Below are positions 45,813 through 55,407 of a stretch of 64,000 bases of DNA, in pieces; the first letter of the stretch is position 1, and every line of letters starts with the position of its first letter. The notes below the pieces were generated by a model, which was not told the DNA's origin, searched no databases, and saw nothing but the letters and a program-made list of their open reading frames with translations. Both the position numbers and the translations under genes were made by a program. Source of the stretch: Chitinimonas sp. BJYL2 (GTDB lineage: Bacteria; Pseudomonadota; Gammaproteobacteria; Burkholderiales; Chitinimonadaceae); the NCBI RefSeq assembly GCF_027257935.1, contig NZ_JANZKW010000001.1:310001-374000 (forward strand), read 5' to 3'.

Positions 45813-45941
45813 ATGTTCAGTCCATTCACTCTGGCCCGTCGCACCCCGGTTACCCCTGCCCAGCAATCCGGCAAGGTCATCCCGCTGCGCCAACCCCAGC
45901 CCGCCAAACCAGAGCGCGAGCCCGCCGTCCGCATCGCGTAG
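45813..45941 (+). CDS. possible 42-residue peptide before the LytS kinase
   Basis: ATG at 45813 with TTGGAG nine bases upstream, stop TAG at 45939-45941, nine bases before the kinase ATG. The product begins MFSPFTLARRTPVTPAQ and ends EREPAVRIA; it is basic and Pro-rich, with no signal peptide or membrane segment. The close spacing suggests a coupled leader peptide or small partner of the two-component pair. Coding status rests only on the ribosome binding site and position. Confidence 0.45.
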   Translation: MFSPFTLARRTPVTPAQQSGKVIPLRQPQPAKPEREPAVRIA

Positions 45942-45950
45942 ACTGAGCGC

Positions 45951-47018
45951 ATGACGCAACTCGTGCTCGCCCCCCCGCCCATCGGCCAAGTACGCCGGGC
46001 GCTCTGGCGCAATCTGCTGGTCACCCTCGCCATCAATACGCTGGCGGGGATTTTCTTTGCATTGTTCAGTGATTCGCCGCTGTGGCGGCTGATGCTGACC
46101 TCACACGTGATCGGCTTGACGGTGTTTGTCGCCGTCACCTTCATCTTCAATGTGGTCAAACCCTCGCCGCAGCGCGAGCCACTGTATTTCTTTGCTGCTG
46201 TCGCGCTCGCCGGCCTGATCGGCCTTGCATTCAACTGGTTGATCCGCTTCCGGCTTGATGAACTTCTTGCCATGGTGCGGCAGTACCCCTCGTATTTGCT
46301 GATCAGCCTGGTGGCATTGATGCTCGCGGCGGCCGTGGTAGCCAGCATTCTCTGGAGTCGCGAGAAAGCCAGCCGCCTGGAAGCGGCCTTCCACCTTGAG
46401 CAGGCCCGCAACGGCGAACAGGACCGCCAGCTGGTCCAGGCACAACTGCGGATGCTGCAGGCGCAGATCGAGCCGCATTTCCTGTTCAACACACTCGCCA
46501 GCGTCCAAAGCCTGATCGACGTCTCACCGGGTACGGCCAAACAGATGCTGGGACTCTTCAATGACTACCTGCGCGCCTCGCTCACCCGCACACGCCACGC
46601 AGAAGGCACGGTAGGGCAGGAGATCGAGCTGCTGGAGGCCTATCTGGGCATCCTGCAGATCCGCATGGCGGATCGGCTGCGTTTCGAGATTGACTGCCCA
46701 GCGGTCTTGCGCGACACGCCGCTGCCGCCGATGCTGATTCAGCCACTGGTCGAAAACGCGATTCGCCATGGGCTGGAACCCAAGGTCGAGGGCGGGCTTG
46801 TCAGGATTGCACTCGCAACGACTGGCGAGGCACTGCACATTACGGTGACCGACACCGGTCTGGGTCTGAGCCGCGCCGAAACCGGTCAGGGCCTGGGGCT
46901 AGCCAATGTACGCGCACGACTGGCCACGCTGTATGGCGAACAGGCACAGCTGATGCTGCAAGCCAACCCGGCCGGCGGCGTCACCGCCACGATGACCTTG
47001 CCGTTGCAACACGATTGA
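45951..47018 (+). CDS. LytS-type sensor histidine kinase
   Basis: 355 residues. Four predicted membrane helices (about 20-40, 47-67, 78-98 and 115-135) with short loops, then a coiled linker. The His_kinase domain has the phospho-acceptor H176 in QIEPHFLFNTLAS, and the ATPase has LVENAIRHG (N box) and DTGLGL...GQGLGLANVRAR (G boxes). The architecture is AlgZ/LytS-like, with no extracellular sensor domain, so the signal is probably sensed within the membrane. It is directly followed by its LytTR regulator. Confidence 0.93.
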   Translation: MTQLVLAPPPIGQVRRALWRNLLVTLAINTLAGIFFALFSDSPLWRLMLTSHVIGLTVFVAVTFIFNVVKPSPQREPLYFFAAVALAGLIGLAFNWLIRFRLDELLAMVRQYPSYLLISLVALMLAAAVVASILWSREKASRLEAAFHLEQARNGEQDRQLVQAQLRMLQAQIEPHFLFNTLASVQSLIDVSPGTAKQMLGLFNDYLRASLTRTRHAEGTVGQEIELLEAYLGILQIRMADRLRFEIDCPAVLRDTPLPPMLIQPLVENAIRHGLEPKVEGGLVRIALATTGEALHITVTDTGLGLSRAETGQGLGLANVRARLATLYGEQAQLMLQANPAGGVTATMTLPLQHD

Positions 47019-47029
47019 GCACCACACTC

Positions 47030-47791
47030 ATGCACGCCCCTACCGCCCTGATCGCCGACGACGAGCCCCTGCTGGCCGACTACCTGAAAACCAAGCTGGG
47101 CATGTTCTGGCCTGAGCTGGACATCGTGGCCGTGGCACGTAACGGCCTGGAAGCCGCCAGCGCCCTGCGGGAGCATGAGCCGGATGTCGCGTTTCTGGAT
47201 ATCAAGATGCCGGGGCTGAGCGGCCTGGATGTCGCCAAGGGCGCCGACGGCTGTCACTGCGTCTTTGTCACTGCCTTTGACCAGTATGCCGTCGAGGCTT
47301 TTGAGCGCGATGCGATCGACTACCTGCTGAAACCCTATAGCGACGAACGCCTGCAGCGCACCATCAGCAAGCTGCGCGACAAACTGGCCACACCCAGCCG
47401 GTCCGATCTCAATGGTAATCTGCTCGATAGCCTGCGTGCCGCACTGGGTGGCAATGGCGCCGGCCAGCGGCTGACATGGATACGCGCTGGCCACGGCAGC
47501 GAAGTGAAGCTGATTGCGGTGGACGAGGTGTGTTACTTCCACGCGGCCGACAAGTACACGACCGTGATGACACGCGACGGCGAATACCTGATCCGCACCT
47601 CGCTCAAGGAACTGACCGAACAGCTCGACCCCGACCAGTTCTGGCAGGTTCACCGCGCCACGCTGGTCAATGTGCGCGAAATCGCCGAGGCCAGCCGCGA
47701 CTTTGCCGGCAAGGTGATGCTGCGACTGAAATCACGGCCCGAGAAGGTCGCCGTCAGCCGCGCCTACGCCCACCTTTTCAAGCAGATGTAG
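47030..47791 (+). CDS. LytTR-family response regulator
   Basis: 253 residues. The receiver has acidic D10/D11, phospho-acceptor D57 in VAFLDIKMPG, and the conserved Lys in YLLKPYSDE. The C-terminal ~105 residues are a LytTR DNA-binding domain (EVCYFHAADKYTTVMT, LVNVREIAEASRDF). This is the AlgR/LytR class that binds paired direct repeats. The ATG at 47030 is chosen; a TTG at 47015 overlapping the kinase stop is an alternative. Targets are unknown. Confidence 0.92.
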   Translation: MHAPTALIADDEPLLADYLKTKLGMFWPELDIVAVARNGLEAASALREHEPDVAFLDIKMPGLSGLDVAKGADGCHCVFVTAFDQYAVEAFERDAIDYLLKPYSDERLQRTISKLRDKLATPSRSDLNGNLLDSLRAALGGNGAGQRLTWIRAGHGSEVKLIAVDEVCYFHAADKYTTVMTRDGEYLIRTSLKELTEQLDPDQFWQVHRATLVNVREIAEASRDFAGKVMLRLKSRPEKVAVSRAYAHLFKQM

Positions 47792-47803
47792 GGCAGGCGT
47801 AAA

Positions 47804-48700
47804 TCAGCTTGATTGCCGCAAGGCCGCCAGCTGCGCATCTTTGGCTTGCCACAGCTCGTGCACCCAAGCCTGCATGCGTGCACGGAATTCGGCGTCGCCG
47901 CCGTAATCGCCGCTGATCAGGTCGCGCGGGATAGGCAGCTCGCGCACCAGCACGGTGATCTGGCCGACACGGCCGGCGAGGAAATCCCAGAACGTGGGGA
48001 TGCCTTCGGGATAGTGGATGGTGACATCGAGCAGCGACTGGAACTTCTCACCCATCGCATTCATCGCCAGCGCAATGCCGCCGGCCTTGGGCTTGAGCAG
48101 ATATTGATACGGCGACTGCTGCTGATCGTGCTTGACTTGGGTAAAGCGTGTGCCCTCCAGGAAGTTGATGACCGAGGTCGGCACCAGTGAAAACTTCTCG
48201 CAGGCGCGCCGCGTGGTTTCCTGATCCTGACCGCGCTTTTCAGGGTGCTTCTTGAGGTAAGCCTCGCCATGCCGCTTCATGAACGGAAAATCCAGTGCCC
48301 ACCAGACCAGGCCGATGATGGGCACGAAGATCAGTTGCTGCTTGAGGAAGAACTTGAGAAACGGCACCCGGCCCTTGAGCGTTTTCTGCAGAACAAAAAT
48401 ATCGACCCAGCTCTGATGATTGGACACCACCAGATACCAGCCGCGCGGATTCAGCTTGTCCAGACCTTCCACGCGCCACTTGATGTTGCGTGCCAGCGCG
48501 ATCCACACGCTGTTGTTGTAGACCCAGCCCTGCGCAATCGTGTTGAGCAGCGCATCCAGCGGCCTGCGTACTGCATTGATCGGCAGCAGAAACTTGAAGA
48601 TCGCCAACAGCAGGATGGCCGCGCCGTAGACCAGCACATTGAGCGCCAACAGCAGCGAGGAGATCAGCCCGCGCACGCGGGTGGGAAGAAAACTCAGCAT
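47804..48700 (-). CDS. YihG-like acyltransferase
   Basis: 298-residue membrane-bound PlsC-family enzyme. The acyltransferase His/Asp motif is NHQSWVD (about 93-99), the second block includes FLEGTRFT, and a third PKAGGIALAMNAM. One or two N-terminal hydrophobic helices anchor it. E. coli YihG acylates lysophospholipid; length and motif spacing match that subgroup better than the main PlsC. It lies convergent with the response regulator (12 bases apart) and 60 bases after the gamma-CA gene. Confidence 0.9.
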   Translation of the reverse strand: MLSFLPTRVRGLISSLLLALNVLVYGAAILLLAIFKFLLPINAVRRPLDALLNTIAQGWVYNNSVWIALARNIKWRVEGLDKLNPRGWYLVVSNHQSWVDIFVLQKTLKGRVPFLKFFLKQQLIFVPIIGLVWWALDFPFMKRHGEAYLKKHPEKRGQDQETTRRACEKFSLVPTSVINFLEGTRFTQVKHDQQQSPYQYLLKPKAGGIALAMNAMGEKFQSLLDVTIHYPEGIPTFWDFLAGRVGQITVLVRELPIPRDLISGDYGGDAEFRARMQAWVHELWQAKDAQLAALRQSS

Positions 48701-48760
48701 GAAAAATCCGCCATCCGGAAGGATGTTTGCAGTGTAGACAGGGCGGCGAAATACGCCGCG

Positions 48761-49291
48761 TCAGCTTTCCTGATGCGCCCGCATCAGCTTGATGTAATGG
48801 CGGGCCGAATAGGCGAAGTGTTCCAGTTCGCCCTCTGTGAGCGCACGCACCTCTTTGGCGGGGCGACCTACATACAGATAGCCCGATTTGAGCACCTTGC
48901 CCGGTGGCACCAAGGAGCCGGCACCCACCATCACGCGCGGCTCGATCACAGCGCGGTCGAGCACGATGGTGCCGATGCCGATCAGGCACTCATCGCCAAT
49001 GGTGCAGCCATGCAGCGTGACCTGGTGGCCAATGGTGACGCGCTCGCCGATGATGAGCGGCGCGCCCTCGGGGTCTTCCGGGCGCTTATGTGTCACGTGC
49101 AGGCAAGCCAGGTCCTGGATATTGCTGTCGGTGCCGATGCGTACATGATTCACATCGCCGCGAATCACCGCACCGGGCCAGATCGACACGTTGTCACCCA
49201 GCACCACATCACCCACAACCACCGCCGAATCATCGACATACGCCGATGCCGGCACGGTGGGCGAAACGCCCTTGAATGCACGCAAAGCCAT
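48761..49291 (-). CDS. gamma-carbonic anhydrase-like hexapeptide protein
   Basis: 176-residue left-handed beta-helix protein of the YrdA/PaaY group. The hexapeptide pattern is seen throughout, for example SIWPGAVIRGDVNHVRIG. The zinc-ligand His residues are in CLHVTHKRP and TIGHQVTLHGCTIGD. YrdA-type proteins bind metal but often lack strong carbonic anhydrase activity, so function is uncertain. The start at 49291 follows GGAGAGG; the frame upstream is not needed. It is divergent from prlC. Confidence 0.9.
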   Translation of the reverse strand: MALRAFKGVSPTVPASAYVDDSAVVVGDVVLGDNVSIWPGAVIRGDVNHVRIGTDSNIQDLACLHVTHKRPEDPEGAPLIIGERVTIGHQVTLHGCTIGDECLIGIGTIVLDRAVIEPRVMVGAGSLVPPGKVLKSGYLYVGRPAKEVRALTEGELEHFAYSARHYIKLMRAHQES

Positions 49292-49449
49292 AGCATCCTC
49301 TCCAATCGTCCAAGGTCGCGGAGTATAACGGAGCCGACTACACCCTGCCTTGAGCCCGCACAAACGGCAGGCAAAACGAGACTTGCATAAGCCTGCGACA
49401 ACCCCATCTTCTTCACTTGCTACCCGACACCCAGGATTCGCCGCATATC

Positions 49450-51471
49450 ATGACCAATCCCCTGCTCGACCTATCCGGCCTGCCCCGCTTCGCCGAGATC
49501 CAGCCCGACCATGTCGCCCCCGCGATCGACACCCTGCTCGATGAAGCCCGCGCGGCGGTTCGCCACGCCGAGCAACTGGACCCAGTGAGCTGGGAAACCT
49601 TCATCAACCCGCTCGACGATGCCATCGAAAAGCTCAGCCGCGCCTGGGGCGCGGTGGGCCACTTGCATGCCGTGATCAACACGCCGGCACTGCGCGAGGC
49701 TTACAACGCGCGCCTCAGCGCCGTGAGCGAGTTTTACGCCAGCCTCGGCCAGAACCTCGCGCTGTTCCGCCAATACAAACGCCTTGCCGACAGCGCCGAG
49801 TACGCCAGTTACAGCCCCACGCGCAAGAAGGTGATCGCCAACGCGCTGCGTGATTTCCGTCTCGGCGGCGCCGAGCTCGACGACGCCGCCAAGCAGCGTT
49901 TCAGTGCCATCAAGGCCGAACTGGCCACGCTGGCCGCGCGCTTCGAGCAGAACCTGCTGGATGCAACCGATGCCTACAGCCTGGATGTGACCGATGAAGC
50001 CACGCTGGCCGGTCTGCCCGATTACACGCTGGCCGCCTGCCGCGCAGCGGCCGAGAAAGCCGGTATCGCCGGCTACCGCTTCAGCCTGCAGATGCCGATC
50101 TACCTGGCCGTTCAGACCTACGCGGACAATCGCAACCTGCGTGCACAGCTCTACCGGGCCTACCACACCCGCGCTGCCGAGTTCGGCCCGGCTGATTGGG
50201 ACAACACCGGCCTGATCGAAAAGATTCTGGCACTGCGCGCCGAGATGGCGCAGCTCCTGGGGTTTGCCAGCTACGCTGCCTACTCGGTGGAAGCCAAGAT
50301 GGCTGACTCGCCCGAGACCGTACTCGGCTTCCTGCGAGATCTGGCCAGCCGCGCGCTGCCGCACGCCCGCAAGGATCGCAGCGCACTCGAAGCGTTTGCG
50401 CGCGACGAGCTAGGCATTGTCGATCTGCAAGCCTGGGATCTGGCCTACGCGAGCGAAAAACTCAAGCAGGCGCGCTACAGTTTCTCCGAACAGGAAGTGA
50501 AGCAGTACTTCACCGAGCCCAAGGTGCTGGCTGGCCTGTTCGGCGTGATCGAGTCGCTATACGGCCTGCGCGCAGAGCCCGATCAGGCCCCGGTCTGGCA
50601 TCCCGATGTCCGTTTCTACAAACTGGTGGATGCGCAGAACCAGCTCGTCGGCCAGTTCTATCTCGATCTATACGCCCGCGAAGGCAAGCGTGGCGGTGCC
50701 TGGATGGACGACGCACGTAACCGCCGCGTCCGCCCGCAGGGCACGCAAACGCCGGTGACTTACCTAACCTGCAACTTCGGCGCCGGCATGGGCGGCAAAC
50801 CCGCCACCTTCAGTCACGATGAAGTGATTACCCTGTTCCACGAAATGGGTCACGGCCTGCACCTGCTGCTGACACAGGTCGATGAGTACGATGTGGCCGG
50901 CCTCAATGGTGTGGAATGGGATGCCGTGGAGCTGCCCAGCCAGTTCATGGAGAACTTCTGCTGGGAGTGGGATCGCGTTCAGGCCATGACGGCGCATGTG
51001 GATAGCGGCGAGCCCCTGCCGCGCGCACTATGGGACAAGATGCTGGCCGCCAAGCATTACCAGGCCGGCATGGGCACGGTGCGTCAGCTTGAGTTCGGCC
51101 TGTTCGACATGATCCTGCATCACCAGCGCCCCGAGGGCGTGAGCGTGCTGAACGTGCTGGAACAGATACGCGATGAGGTGGCCGTGAACCGCCCCCCCGA
51201 ATGGAACCGCTTCCCCAATCTGTTCAGCCATATCTTTGCCGGCGGTTATGCGGCTGGCTACTACAGCTACAAATGGGCGGAGGTGCTCAGTGCCGATGCC
51301 TATGCGGCGTTTGAGGAAGCGCCGGAAGCCGCCGCCGAAACAGGTCGCCGTTTCTGGCGCGAGGTGCTGGCGCGTGGTGGCAGCCGCCCGGCCATGGAGA
51401 ACTTCCGCGCTTTCCGTGGCCGCGAGCCCCGTATCGACGCGCTGCTCCGACATAGCGGCATGGCGGGCTGA
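49450..51471 (+). CDS. prlC: oligopeptidase A (M3 metallopeptidase)
   Basis: 673-residue cytoplasmic thimet-type peptidase that degrades short peptides, including cleaved signal peptides. The zinc motif HEMGHGLH and the downstream EWDAVELPSQFMENF carry the ligands and active-site residues; the long helical N-terminal half is typical. The ATG at 49450 gives MTNPLLDLSGLPRF. It is followed by a strong terminator and a convergent gene. Confidence 0.95.
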   Translation: MTNPLLDLSGLPRFAEIQPDHVAPAIDTLLDEARAAVRHAEQLDPVSWETFINPLDDAIEKLSRAWGAVGHLHAVINTPALREAYNARLSAVSEFYASLGQNLALFRQYKRLADSAEYASYSPTRKKVIANALRDFRLGGAELDDAAKQRFSAIKAELATLAARFEQNLLDATDAYSLDVTDEATLAGLPDYTLAACRAAAEKAGIAGYRFSLQMPIYLAVQTYADNRNLRAQLYRAYHTRAAEFGPADWDNTGLIEKILALRAEMAQLLGFASYAAYSVEAKMADSPETVLGFLRDLASRALPHARKDRSALEAFARDELGIVDLQAWDLAYASEKLKQARYSFSEQEVKQYFTEPKVLAGLFGVIESLYGLRAEPDQAPVWHPDVRFYKLVDAQNQLVGQFYLDLYAREGKRGGAWMDDARNRRVRPQGTQTPVTYLTCNFGAGMGGKPATFSHDEVITLFHEMGHGLHLLLTQVDEYDVAGLNGVEWDAVELPSQFMENFCWEWDRVQAMTAHVDSGEPLPRALWDKMLAAKHYQAGMGTVRQLEFGLFDMILHHQRPEGVSVLNVLEQIRDEVAVNRPPEWNRFPNLFSHIFAGGYAAGYYSYKWAEVLSADAYAAFEEAPEAAAETGRRFWREVLARGGSRPAMENFRAFRGREPRIDALLRHSGMAG

Positions 51472-51500
51472 TCGGCCCGCCTCGGTTTACCCTGTATCGA

Positions 51501-51536
51501 CAACAAAAAACCCGGCTTTCGCCGGGTTTTTTGTTG
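51501..51536. terminator. bidirectional terminator prlC/autotransporter
   Basis: 16-bp stem (51501-51516 with 51521-51536), 4-base loop. The A6 and T6 tracts on each side allow it to terminate both prlC (+) and the autotransporter (-), whose stop is 25 bases away. Confidence 0.9.
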
Positions 51537-51560
51537 CTGCATATCGCGGTGAAGCGCCAA

Positions 51561-53894
51561 TCAGAAGCTGGCCTGCACGCCCACCGACAAAGCATCACGC
51601 TTGTCTTCGCTGGCACCGAATACATGGTTGTACACGGCGTAGGCGCTGAACGACTTGCCCAGCGAGGTACGTGCACCCACGTTGACCACGCCATAGCTGT
51701 CGTCCGGCGTGAACACATCGGTCTTGAAGCTAGGCACGGCAGCAAACTGCGCGGCTTCGACGCGGCGGTTCTTGTCCTTGCTTTCGCTGTAGTACATGGC
51801 CGAACCGAAGGGCTGGAACATGCCCATATCTGCCTCGACCTTGACACCGGCACCACCGAGCAGGGAAGTCACGCGCTGCTTGCCGTAACGCATGGACGAG
51901 CTGCAGCTGCTGGCGTAGCTGCTATCGCTACAGGTTTCCAGATAGCCGCCCACCTTGTTCTCGCGGAACGCGACGCTCAGGGTAGGCGATACGCTGATCT
52001 TGCCCAGCGAGATCAGGTAGCTACCCGCCAGACGCAGACCGGCAATCGTGCCGCTGGTGTCACCTTGTTCGGTACGGGCCAGCGAGCCGAGCTGCACCTT
52101 GCGCTTGATGTCATTGAAGCGGGTCGAACCGAAATACGCGGCGGTTTCCAGGCTGAACGCGCCATGCGTGGTGTTGCCGAAGGCGCTGAGTACCTGGTTG
52201 GTGGATTCGAAGCCACCCATATTGTCGGCGAACTCGGTTTCGTTCTTGACGTGGGTGAAAGCCGCACCGGCCGACATATTGCCGAAGACCTGGTAGTCCA
52301 GACCCACGGTGACAGCCGTGTTCTTGCCATCGCTGCGCAGCGCATCAGCGCTGCCATCCAGATCATTACCGAGACGGCTGACGTGAGCGATGGTGCTCAC
52401 GGCGCCCACCGAACGCTTGGCCATCGAGCGGGCATCGAGCGCACCCAGGGCGGCATCGCCGGCGACAGCCTGGCCATTGACCAGTTGTGCGGCGAAGTAC
52501 GGTGCATTGAGCAGCGACATCATGTACTGACCGACCATCTTGTGTGCCTGCGGCGTGGGATGGAAGTCGTCCGAATAGAAGAAGGTCTTGCTCGAATCCG
52601 CAGCGGCGCTGGTACAGAAGTTGGCACCGACGCCGGTCGGGCAGGCATAACCCGTGACATTACCCACGCCAAACGCGGTGGGATTGGCCACGACTTCCTT
52701 CATGAGGCGATTGACGTCGGCGTACACGATCTCGCCGCCGAGCTTGCCCAGGCCGTAGTTGAGCGCGGGGTGATACACCGAATCGATCAGCGACGTAGCG
52801 GTGGAAGCCACGGTGTTGAACTGGGTCACCAGATTGCCGGCGCCCGCCACCAGACCCGCCTGGTACGACTGGGTCAGCGCGCCCGTGATGCCAGCGACCT
52901 GGGCGGGGCTCAGGTTGATGCCTTGCTGAGCCAGTGCGCCTTGCAGGGTTTGTGCAAACGCAGCAGCAGCAGCGGGGGCCAGCTTGCCACCGTAGCTGGC
53001 CAGGGCGGCTTGGGCAGCTTCCAGATAGGCCGGGTTGGTGGCGCTGATGCCTGCGGTGCTGGCATTGAGCTTGGCACGCGCGGCAGCCTGCGCGGCGCCG
53101 ATATCGGCGACACCGATTGCAGCACCCGTGGCGGCCGATACATTGGTGCTCAGGGCGGCGACCAGCGCGGCGTTACCCGAGAGGTCAGGCAGGCCGATGC
53201 CGGCAGCAGCCAGACCCTTGAGCGACTGCACAACCGAGGCGCTGGCGCCCAGGTTAGCCGCGAGCGAAGCCGGGGCTAGGCCCAGCACGGTGTTGAAAAT
53301 CTGCGGCACTTTGCCGATGTCCGGGGAATTGGACACGATGATGCGCTTGGCACCCTTGGACTGGAGCGCACCCACTTGCGTGACGATCTTGGAGACAGCA
53401 TCCGTAGCAATGGCCTGGGCACCGGCGGAGTTACCGGTTGCCAGCGCGCTCTTGAGTGCGTCGGCCATGTCGTTACCACCCACGGTCACCACGTACAGCG
53501 CATTCGGATCAGCCTTGCCGCCCACATCACCCAGGAAGGTAGTGACTTGGCTGGTCAGCGAACGGAAATCCGAACCGGTGGCGCGGCCGCCGCCCGGTGC
53601 GTAGTTGTTGCCGCCAGCTGCGGCGGGCTTGCGTGCGGTGGATTTGAGACCGAACTGCTTGGCCAGATAGTCCACATACAAGTCTGACTTGGCGCCATCA
53701 ATCGTCCAGCGGTTGCCTTCCGGGAAGGTCACGCCAGGGGCGGCGGGCATGCCGCTGTAGTAGCCAACGTCGGAGAGGCTGTCGCCGAACACATAGATGT
53801 TGGTGTAGTGGCCGGCGGCGTGGGCGGCCGGTGCAAAGGCAGCGCCTACCAGGGCGGTTGTCACGATGCTGCGGGCAAGGGGGAATCGCTTCAT
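51561..53894 (-). CDS. GDSL esterase autotransporter (EstA-like)
   Basis: 777-residue precursor. A signal peptide (1-26) ends AHA before AGHYT. The SGNH/GDSL esterase passenger has S39 in VFGDSLSDVGYY, the oxyanion Gly/Asn in VGGNDM (139-142), and D442 and H445 in DDFHPTP. Residues about 500-777 form the beta-barrel autotransporter, ending VGVQASF with the terminal Phe. Between the second and third catalytic blocks, residues about 203-352 are extremely Ala-rich and unlike EstA. The start is preceded by GGAGAGAG. Surface lipid or ester hydrolysis is inferred. No partner gene is adjacent. Confidence 0.88.
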   Translation of the reverse strand: MKRFPLARSIVTTALVGAAFAPAAHAAGHYTNIYVFGDSLSDVGYYSGMPAAPGVTFPEGNRWTIDGAKSDLYVDYLAKQFGLKSTARKPAAAGGNNYAPGGGRATGSDFRSLTSQVTTFLGDVGGKADPNALYVVTVGGNDMADALKSALATGNSAGAQAIATDAVSKIVTQVGALQSKGAKRIIVSNSPDIGKVPQIFNTVLGLAPASLAANLGASASVVQSLKGLAAAGIGLPDLSGNAALVAALSTNVSAATGAAIGVADIGAAQAAARAKLNASTAGISATNPAYLEAAQAALASYGGKLAPAAAAAFAQTLQGALAQQGINLSPAQVAGITGALTQSYQAGLVAGAGNLVTQFNTVASTATSLIDSVYHPALNYGLGKLGGEIVYADVNRLMKEVVANPTAFGVGNVTGYACPTGVGANFCTSAAADSSKTFFYSDDFHPTPQAHKMVGQYMMSLLNAPYFAAQLVNGQAVAGDAALGALDARSMAKRSVGAVSTIAHVSRLGNDLDGSADALRSDGKNTAVTVGLDYQVFGNMSAGAAFTHVKNETEFADNMGGFESTNQVLSAFGNTTHGAFSLETAAYFGSTRFNDIKRKVQLGSLARTEQGDTSGTIAGLRLAGSYLISLGKISVSPTLSVAFRENKVGGYLETCSDSSYASSCSSSMRYGKQRVTSLLGGAGVKVEADMGMFQPFGSAMYYSESKDKNRRVEAAQFAAVPSFKTDVFTPDDSYGVVNVGARTSLGKSFSAYAVYNHVFGASEDKRDALSVGVQASF

Positions 53895-54331
53895 GGGGAA
53901 TCTCTCTCCGGAGGGGTCGGTTTTTTCGTGGTGCGGGCGGCATGCCATCGGGCTGGAAGGCGCGTTGAATCTGGCTTTCAGGCCGGGCTTGCGGGCAAAG
54001 TAACCGACGTCACTATATGCCAGATCAGAGTTTATGCACTAGGCAACTACGGCCTGATGGGCATACCGTCATTTGCTGATGTAACAGCCGAGGAAGCTGA
54101 CATTCTCCACGAGAACCAGCATCCATGCGGGTCTGCGGCCCGAGAACGAATCGAGCGCTTGCCCGGCGCCAAGCAAGCGACTGATTTATTGCGTTGCAAT
54201 CGTCCAACATATCGCGGCGACCTAAGCCACAGTTGGCGCTAAAAGCGCTTTGGCATCAAGGTTGTCCGGCGTCGCTGCGCGACACAGGCGGCGCTCGCGA
54301 GAGACGCCGCCTGGGCGGGTAGTGCCGTTTC
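53895..54331. other. 437-base intergenic region
   Basis: No gene is supported. The region holds the upstream region of the autotransporter gene, with AT-richer DNA around 54000-54080; a possible -10 (TATAGT, minus, 54017-54012) has no good -35. A G+C hairpin (54285-54293 with 54305-54313) lies 18 bases after the stop of the next gene and may mark its 3' end, though no T-run follows. No repeat or RNA gene was seen. Confidence 0.5.
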
Positions 54332-55396
54332 TCAGGGGTTTGATGCCGCCGGTGCCTTGGGTGGGGCGGGCGGGGCGGGTGGTTTGGGTAGCCGTGTCAT
54401 CAGGTCGTGCACCTTGAAGCCTGCTGGCGGTTTGAAGAGGTTCGCATCCGGCTCGCTGCGCTTGATCTTGCTGAGCCGGTAGCTGGTTTCGCCGTAGCGC
54501 GGATCGCGGGTACTGGTGGCCAACACGACCTTGAGATCCGGTGCGTACCAGCGCTCACTCACAATCTGGATCGGCTTCTCGTTACCCACCTTGCCGGCGG
54601 CGATCACGCGGACGGTCTGGCTGCCTTCGGCCTTGATACCGTCGATTTCCTTGCTGCCCAAAGACTTGACCTCGCGATCCGCCGGCGCCTCGCCGCCGGA
54701 CTCAATCCGCGTTTCCTGTCCCTTGGCATCGCGGATGACCACCACATTGCGGTGCACCCGCACTTCCTTGCCACCCGCCTTGGTCTCCACATCATGGCTC
54801 ACCATCGGCACACCCGGCGCGGCCGGGAAGACCAGCTTGGTGGCCGTCTTGCTGGCGGGATTCAAGGTGTAATGGGTTTTGCTGGCCGGGTCGAAAATGA
54901 ACACGGTACGGGCCTGGCCGTCCTCACCCAGCATCTCGAAACGTTTGCGTCCCTGTGCGTCCCGGTAAAGGCGCGTGCTGACCTTGCGGACAATGCGGTT
55001 GCCATCGCCCAGTGTCTGCACCTTTTCACTGACAGCCTCGGCACTGAAGGGCTGCCCGCTGACCTGCTGACCGCCGGGGCCGAACTCCCTGTCCACAAAG
55101 ACGGCCGTATCCGGGTCTTCCATGGGCATGCCGTCATGCCCTGCATGCAGGCGGATCATCTCGGGCATGGGTGGGAGCGGTGGCAAAGGTGGCAGTGGCG
55201 GAACCGGCGGGTGTCCGGGTAGCGGGTTGCCGTCTTCACCTACCCGGGTGATGACGATGCGCTTCTCTACAGTGGTTTTGGGTTTGGTGCCGGGATCACC
55301 GGCAAGAACGAGCGGGCTGGTGTTGTCCTCCGCTTGCACCCCGAGAGGCAGGCACAGCAGCATCGCAAGACTCAGCGGCTTGAGCACATTAGGCAT
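54332..55396 (-). CDS. secreted protein of the ECF sigma module
   Basis: 354 residues. A signal peptide (1-22, ending GVQA) is followed by a Pro/Leu repeat stretch (PPVPPLPPLPPLPPMP). A conserved-looking domain then contains SAEAVSEKVQTLGDGNRIVR and later IQIVSERWYAPDLKVVLAT, DPRYGETSYRLSKIK. The C-terminus is again Pro/Ala-rich. Similar proteins occur next to sigma factors in Acidobacteria and other groups from memory, with no known role. The ATG at 55396 follows AAAGGA by six bases. It starts 12 bases after the anti-sigma stop, so it is co-transcribed. Confidence 0.8.
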   Translation of the reverse strand: MPNVLKPLSLAMLLCLPLGVQAEDNTSPLVLAGDPGTKPKTTVEKRIVITRVGEDGNPLPGHPPVPPLPPLPPLPPMPEMIRLHAGHDGMPMEDPDTAVFVDREFGPGGQQVSGQPFSAEAVSEKVQTLGDGNRIVRKVSTRLYRDAQGRKRFEMLGEDGQARTVFIFDPASKTHYTLNPASKTATKLVFPAAPGVPMVSHDVETKAGGKEVRVHRNVVVIRDAKGQETRIESGGEAPADREVKSLGSKEIDGIKAEGSQTVRVIAAGKVGNEKPIQIVSERWYAPDLKVVLATSTRDPRYGETSYRLSKIKRSEPDANLFKPPAGFKVHDLMTRLPKPPAPPAPPKAPAASNP

Positions 55397-55407
55397 GGTC
55401 ATTCCTT

